Origin: Nocardioides lianchengensis
GTDB taxonomy: Bacteria; Actinomycetota; Actinomycetes; Propionibacteriales; Nocardioidaceae
Reading direction: 5' to 3'
DNA length: 64,000 nucleotides
NCBI RefSeq assembly: GCF_900101465.1
Contig: NZ_FMZM01000015.1
Coordinates: forward strand, 62,001-126,000
This document shows, piece after piece, positions 60,692 to 64,000 of the stretch. The stretch's first letter is position 1; the number at the start of each line of letters is the position of its first letter. The notes under the pieces are model-generated. The model did no database searches. It was not told where the DNA came from and saw nothing but the letters and a program-made list of their open reading frames with translations. A program made the position numbers and the translations under genes.

Positions 60692-62020
60692 ATGCCAGCA
60701 CCCACCACCCCGCCGACGACCGCCGTCATCGGCGCCGGCATCAGCGGTCTCACCTCGGCCAAGATGCTCGGCGACTACGGCGTGCCACACACCGTCTTCG
60801 AGACCTCCGACCGGGTCGGCGGCAACTGGGCGTTCGGCAACCCCAACGGGCACAGCTCGGCGTACCGCTCGTTGCACATCGACACGTCCAAGCACCGGCT
60901 GTCCTTCAAGGACTTCCCGATGCCGGACAGCTACCCCGACTTCCCGCACCACACCCAGATCAAGGACTACCTCGACGCGTACGCCGACGCGTTCGGGCTG
61001 CGCGAGCGGATCGAGTTCGAGAACGGCGTCCAGCACGCGGAGCGGCTGCCCGACGGCGGTTGGGAGATCACCGACCAGGCCGGCGCCACGCGTCGCTTCG
61101 ACCTGCTCGTGGTCGCGAACGGTCACCACTGGGACCCCCGCACCGCCGAGTTCCCGGGGGAGTTCACCGGGGAGTCGATCCACTCCCACCACTACATCGA
61201 CCCGACCGAGCCGCTCGACTTCAAGAAGAAGCGGATCCTGGTCGTCGGCATCGGCAACAGCGCCGCCGACATCGCGGTCGAGCTGTCCTCGAAGTCGCTG
61301 CAGAACGAGGTCACGCTCTCGACCCGGTCGAGCGCCTGGATCGTGCCGAAGTACATGGGCGGGCTGCCGGCCGACAAGTACTTCGCCACCATCCCCCAGA
61401 TCCCGCTGCACTGGCAGCGCTGGGTGCTGCAGAAGATGCAGGTGATGGCCGGCTCGAACCCCGAGCTCTACGGCCTGCCGAAGCCCAACCACAAGTTCTT
61501 CGAGGCGCACCCGACGCAGTCGGTCGAGCTGCCGCTGCGTCTCGGGTCGGGCGACATCACGCCGAAGGTCAACGTCAGTCGACTCGACGGGAGCACCGTC
61601 CACTTCGAGGACGGCACGTCCGGCGACTTCGACATCATCGTCTACGCCACCGGCTACAACATCACCTTCCCGTTCTTCGACGAGGGCTTCCTCAGCGCCC
61701 CCGAGAACCACATCCGGCTGTTCAAGCGGATGTTCAAGCCGGGCCTCGACGACCTGGTCTTCATGGGCTTCGCCCAGGCCACGCCCACGCTGTTCCCGTT
61801 CGTGGAGGCCCAGGCCCGCCTGCTCGGCGCGTACGCCGTCGGCCGCTACGCCCTGCCCGACCCCACCGAGATGGAGCGGGTGATCGACGCCGACCAGCAG
61901 AAGTTCACCGGACACGTCCTCGACCGGCCGCGGCACACCCAGCAGCTCGACTACTTCGTCTACGAGCACGACCTGCGCACCCAGGAGATCCCGGCCGGCC
62001 TGAGGCGGGCCTCCGCATGA
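60692..62020 (+). CDS. Flavin-containing monooxygenase
   Basis: A 442-residue FAD/NADPH monooxygenase. TAVIGAGISGLTSAKML is the FAD GxGxxG, EFTGESIHSHHYIDP the FMO fingerprint FxGxxxHxxxY, and RILVVGIGNSAADIAVEL the NADPH motif; DFDIIVYATGYNITFPFF is the typical late segment. It oxygenates nucleophilic heteroatoms or ketones. With a divergent SDR and a following hydrolase, Baeyer-Villiger oxidation of a ketone to an ester is the likely use. ATG at 60692, probably leaderless. The stop overlaps the EthR-like gene by four bases. Confidence 0.93.
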   Translation: MPAPTTPPTTAVIGAGISGLTSAKMLGDYGVPHTVFETSDRVGGNWAFGNPNGHSSAYRSLHIDTSKHRLSFKDFPMPDSYPDFPHHTQIKDYLDAYADAFGLRERIEFENGVQHAERLPDGGWEITDQAGATRRFDLLVVANGHHWDPRTAEFPGEFTGESIHSHHYIDPTEPLDFKKKRILVVGIGNSAADIAVELSSKSLQNEVTLSTRSSAWIVPKYMGGLPADKYFATIPQIPLHWQRWVLQKMQVMAGSNPELYGLPKPNHKFFEAHPTQSVELPLRLGSGDITPKVNVSRLDGSTVHFEDGTSGDFDIIVYATGYNITFPFFDEGFLSAPENHIRLFKRMFKPGLDDLVFMGFAQATPTLFPFVEAQARLLGAYAVGRYALPDPTEMERVIDADQQKFTGHVLDRPRHTQQLDYFVYEHDLRTQEIPAGLRRASA

Positions 62021-62643
62021 CGGTCACCCGCGGCGACCGCCGTCGTACCGCCCTGCTCGCGGCGCTCGACGAGCACCTCCGCGACGCCGGCCCCGGCGCC
62101 CGCCTCGAGGACATCAACGTCGCCGACCTCTCGCGCCGCGCGGGCGTCACGCGCTCGGCGTTCTACTTCTACTTCGACAACAAGGCCGCCGCCGTCGCCG
62201 CCCTGATGGACGAGATGTACGACGAGGCGTGGGGCGCGGCAGACCTGCTCGGCGGGGACGGCTCGATGCGCGACCGTACGGCGGCCGCGATCCGACGGGT
62301 CTTCGAGGGCTGGGGGCAGCGCCCGCACGTCTACCGCGCCATGCTCGAGGCGCGCGCGACCAGCCCGGCCGCCCGCGAGCGCTGGGACGCCCACATCGCC
62401 TCGTTCGTCGAGGTGGTCGCGGCGGTGATCGACGCCGAGCGAGTCGCCCGCCAGGAGACCGGCGGGCCGCCCGCGCTGGCCATCGCCACGGCGCTGCTCG
62501 ACGTCAACGACCGCACCCTGGAGCGGCTGGTCCGGGCCCCGGATCGGGCCGACGACGGGACCGAGGACGGGTTCGACTGGGAGACCCACGTCGACGCGGT
62601 CGTCCACCTCTGGCTGAGCACCATCTACGGGAGCACCCGATGA
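62017..62643 (+). CDS. TetR-family repressor, EthR-like
   Basis: A 208-residue TetR protein closely patterned on mycobacterial EthR. The HTH holds DLSRRAGVTRSAFYFYFDNKAAAVAALMDEMYDEAW. AVIDAERVARQ, ALAIATALLDVNDRTLERLV and VVHLWLSTIYGSTR match the EthR C-terminal segments (LVHIWVTSIYGENR in EthR). EthR represses the flavin monooxygenase EthA; here too the partner is a flavin monooxygenase, though they are co-directional and not divergent. ATG overlaps the monooxygenase stop (ATGA), and its own stop overlaps the hydrolase start. The palindrome at 60656 is the likely operator. Confidence 0.9.
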   Translation: MTVTRGDRRRTALLAALDEHLRDAGPGARLEDINVADLSRRAGVTRSAFYFYFDNKAAAVAALMDEMYDEAWGAADLLGGDGSMRDRTAAAIRRVFEGWGQRPHVYRAMLEARATSPAARERWDAHIASFVEVVAAVIDAERVARQETGGPPALAIATALLDVNDRTLERLVRAPDRADDGTEDGFDWETHVDAVVHLWLSTIYGSTR

Positions 62644-63539
62644 CCTACGACTCCGTCACCTTCACCTCCGGCGGCGTGACCTGCGACGCCTGGCACTTCA
62701 CCGGCACCGACGAGCTCGCGACCTCCGCCGGCCGACCGGTCGTGGTGATGGCCCACGGCCTCGCCGGCACCAAGGACTCCGGCCTGGAGCCGTTCGCGGT
62801 CGGGTTGGCCGAGGCCGGCCTCGACGTCCTCGCCTTCGACTACCGCGGCTTCGGCGCCTCCGGGGGCTCGCCGCGCCAGGTCGTGTCGATGGCGGCGCAG
62901 CTCGAGGACTACCGCGCCGCGATGGCGGCGGCCGCGCGGCTGCCCGGCGTGGACCCGCAGCGCCTCGTGCTCTGGGGCGTCTCGCTCGCCGGCGGGCACG
63001 TGCTCGCCGCCGCCGCCCACCGCGACGACGTCGCGGCCGTGGTCTCGCTGACCCCGCTGGTCGACGGCGTCGCCGCCGGTCGGCACGCGCTGGCCCACCA
63101 CAAGCCGTCCTCGATGCTGCGCTCCACCGTCGAGGGCGTGCGCTCCCGGGTCGGCGCCCAGCGGCTCATGCCCGTGGTCGCCGCGCCCGGCGAGCTCGGC
63201 GCGCTGACGCTGCCCGGTGCCCGCGAGGACTACCTGGCCATCGCCGGCCCGACCTGGCGCAACGAGGTCGACGCGGCGGTCGGTCTCGAGCTCGGTGGCC
63301 ACCGGCCGATCAAGGAGGCCAAGCACGTCCGGGCCCCGCTGCTCGTCCAGATCGCCGACTTCGACCGCAGCGCCCCGCCGTACGCCGCCGCCAAGGCCGC
63401 GTTCAAGGGTCGCGCCGAGGTTCGCCACTACCCCTGCGACCACTTCGACGTCTGGCCCGGCAAGGACTGGTTCGAGCCGGCGCTGGAGCACCAGGTGGCA
63501 TTCCTGCGGCGGCACCTGGCCGCCTCGGCCGTGTCGTGA
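62640..63539 (+). CDS. Alpha/beta hydrolase of the monooxygenase cluster
   Basis: A 299-residue serine hydrolase. VVVMAHGLAGTKDSGLEPFAVGLAEAGLDVLAFDYRGFGASGGSPR (oxyanion HG and the GxSGG-neighbour region), LVLWGVSLAGGHVLAAAA (nucleophile elbow GVSLAG), LLVQIADFDRSAPP (Asp) and HYPCDHFDVWPG (His) form the triad. It belongs to the acetyl-xylan-esterase/DUF1749-like alpha/beta group. ATG overlaps the EthR-like stop. In the proposed pathway it would cleave the ester or lactone made by the monooxygenase. The operon of three genes is co-transcribed. Confidence 0.92.
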   Translation: MTYDSVTFTSGGVTCDAWHFTGTDELATSAGRPVVVMAHGLAGTKDSGLEPFAVGLAEAGLDVLAFDYRGFGASGGSPRQVVSMAAQLEDYRAAMAAAARLPGVDPQRLVLWGVSLAGGHVLAAAAHRDDVAAVVSLTPLVDGVAAGRHALAHHKPSSMLRSTVEGVRSRVGAQRLMPVVAAPGELGALTLPGAREDYLAIAGPTWRNEVDAAVGLELGGHRPIKEAKHVRAPLLVQIADFDRSAPPYAAAKAAFKGRAEVRHYPCDHFDVWPGKDWFEPALEHQVAFLRRHLAASAVS

Positions 63540-63582
63540 GTGCTGACGCTCTGTCGTCGAGGCGGAGTACGGCGGCCGCTCG

Positions 63583-64000
63583 TCAGCCCAGGTCGGGCAG
63601 CGGGACCCGGTTGCTGAGGGTCGGCGTGTAGGCGTCGAGCATCTCGATCGTGTGGTCGGCCATCCGCGCGAAGACCACGGGGTCCAGCACGGTGCCGGTG
63701 ACGTCGATGCCGTTGGAGAACCGCAGCTCGCCGTCGGTGAGGTCGAGCTCGAACTTGCCGACCGCGAGGCCGTAGTTCACCGCGGCCACGGCCACGGCCG
63801 CCTCGGTGCGGGCGTCCTCCGCGACGGTGTGCGGAAGCACGCCGTAGAAGATGGCCTGGCCCTCCAGCGGCTCGATCTGGATGTAACAGGTGTAGCTCCG
63901 CTCGCCCTGCAGCTCCAGCGACCAGATCAGCTGGTCGGGAAGCTGGGTCAGGCCCCAGCCACGGTCGATCACGACCTGCGTGATCGCCGCCTGGATGGAC
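63583..64000 (-). CDS. YbjN-domain protein, N-terminus beyond the window
   Basis: Open from the window edge to the stop at 63583, giving at least 139 codons. The frame (IQAAITQVVIDRGWGLTQLPDQLIWSLELQGERSYTCYIQIEPLEGQAIFYGVLP, then AVAVAAVNYGLAVGKFELDLTDGELRFSNGIDVTG) has the YbjN/type-III-chaperone-like pattern of alternating strands and helices. A GTG at 63972 is inside the visible part but the frame continues upstream, so the true start is outside. Members are soluble and of uncertain role. It converges with the hydrolase gene across 43 bp. Confidence 0.8.
   Translation of the reverse strand, partial: SIQAAITQVVIDRGWGLTQLPDQLIWSLELQGERSYTCYIQIEPLEGQAIFYGVLPHTVAEDARTEAAVAVAAVNYGLAVGKFELDLTDGELRFSNGIDVTGTVLDPVVFARMADHTIEMLDAYTPTLSNRVPLPDLG

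Overview
The window is high-GC chromosomal DNA of a free-living actinobacterium, most likely Nocardioides or a near relative. Pointers are the strong GC bias at third codon positions, many GTG starts, head-to-tail gene pairs overlapping by four bases (GTGA/ATGA), near-certain actinobacterial families (a FadE5-type acyl-CoA dehydrogenase, a mycothiol-type DinB-fold enzyme, IdeR-type iron boxes, an EthR-like regulator, a KstR-type box) and GC-rich palindromic repeats of the kind scattered through Nocardioidaceae genomes. The genus is inferred from memory of gene content, not from a search. I see no insertion sequence, prophage, CRISPR array or replication origin.

Layout. 1-3663: a cut-off protein, an SDR/DinB-fold pair and a divergent LysE/ArgP exporter-regulator pair. 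3664-7378: fadE5, a TauE/SafE permease and an Rrf2 regulator. 7391-12853: a P-loop protein, a SnoaL-fold protein behind a KstR-like box, and a minus-strand run (C39-like protease, lipoprotein, DUF2461, AraC, SRPBCC). 13044-13215: tRNA-Gly(CCC) with a decayed duplicate. 13243-17166: GDSL hydrolase, SigE-type sigma factor with a membrane partner, dcd, and an iron-regulated siderophore-interacting protein. 17212-18863: a ribbon-helix-helix/DUF4097/small-protein operon with an operator inside its promoter. 18986-21672: sodium:solute symporter, small membrane partner, AbiEi-like protein. 21792-25610: a membrane Fe-S oxidoreductase whose last 460 residues are a disordered tail with nine spaced SLFD-type motifs. 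25959-35551: secreted proteins, an EamA exporter with a leader peptide, IclR, MFS and a surface protein.

35764-55148 is dominated by histidine degradation. hutH-hutU and an amidohydrolase-hutF-hutI operon are separated by 12.4 kb holding a secreted protein, an M48 protease, a TetR/SDR pair, a glycosyltransferase, two CoA-ester lyases, a cNMP-binding protein, DUF1992, and an MFS/M20-peptidase/nitroreductase group. The same 14-bp palindrome lies upstream of hutH and of the M20 peptidase, suggesting shared control. hutH, the amidohydrolase and hutF all carry GC-rich or repeat-like palindromes inside their reading frames.

55220-64000: a small ORF, a large LuxR-family ATPase regulator, a sucrase/ferredoxin-like protein, a DUF4232 lipoprotein, and a coherent oxygenation cluster (SDR, flavin monooxygenase, EthR-like repressor, alpha/beta hydrolase) with a divergent promoter and palindromic operator. 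A YbjN-like gene runs off the right edge. The findings most worth following are the SLFD tail, the EamA leader peptide, the repeat-bearing hut genes and the shared hut/peptidase operator.
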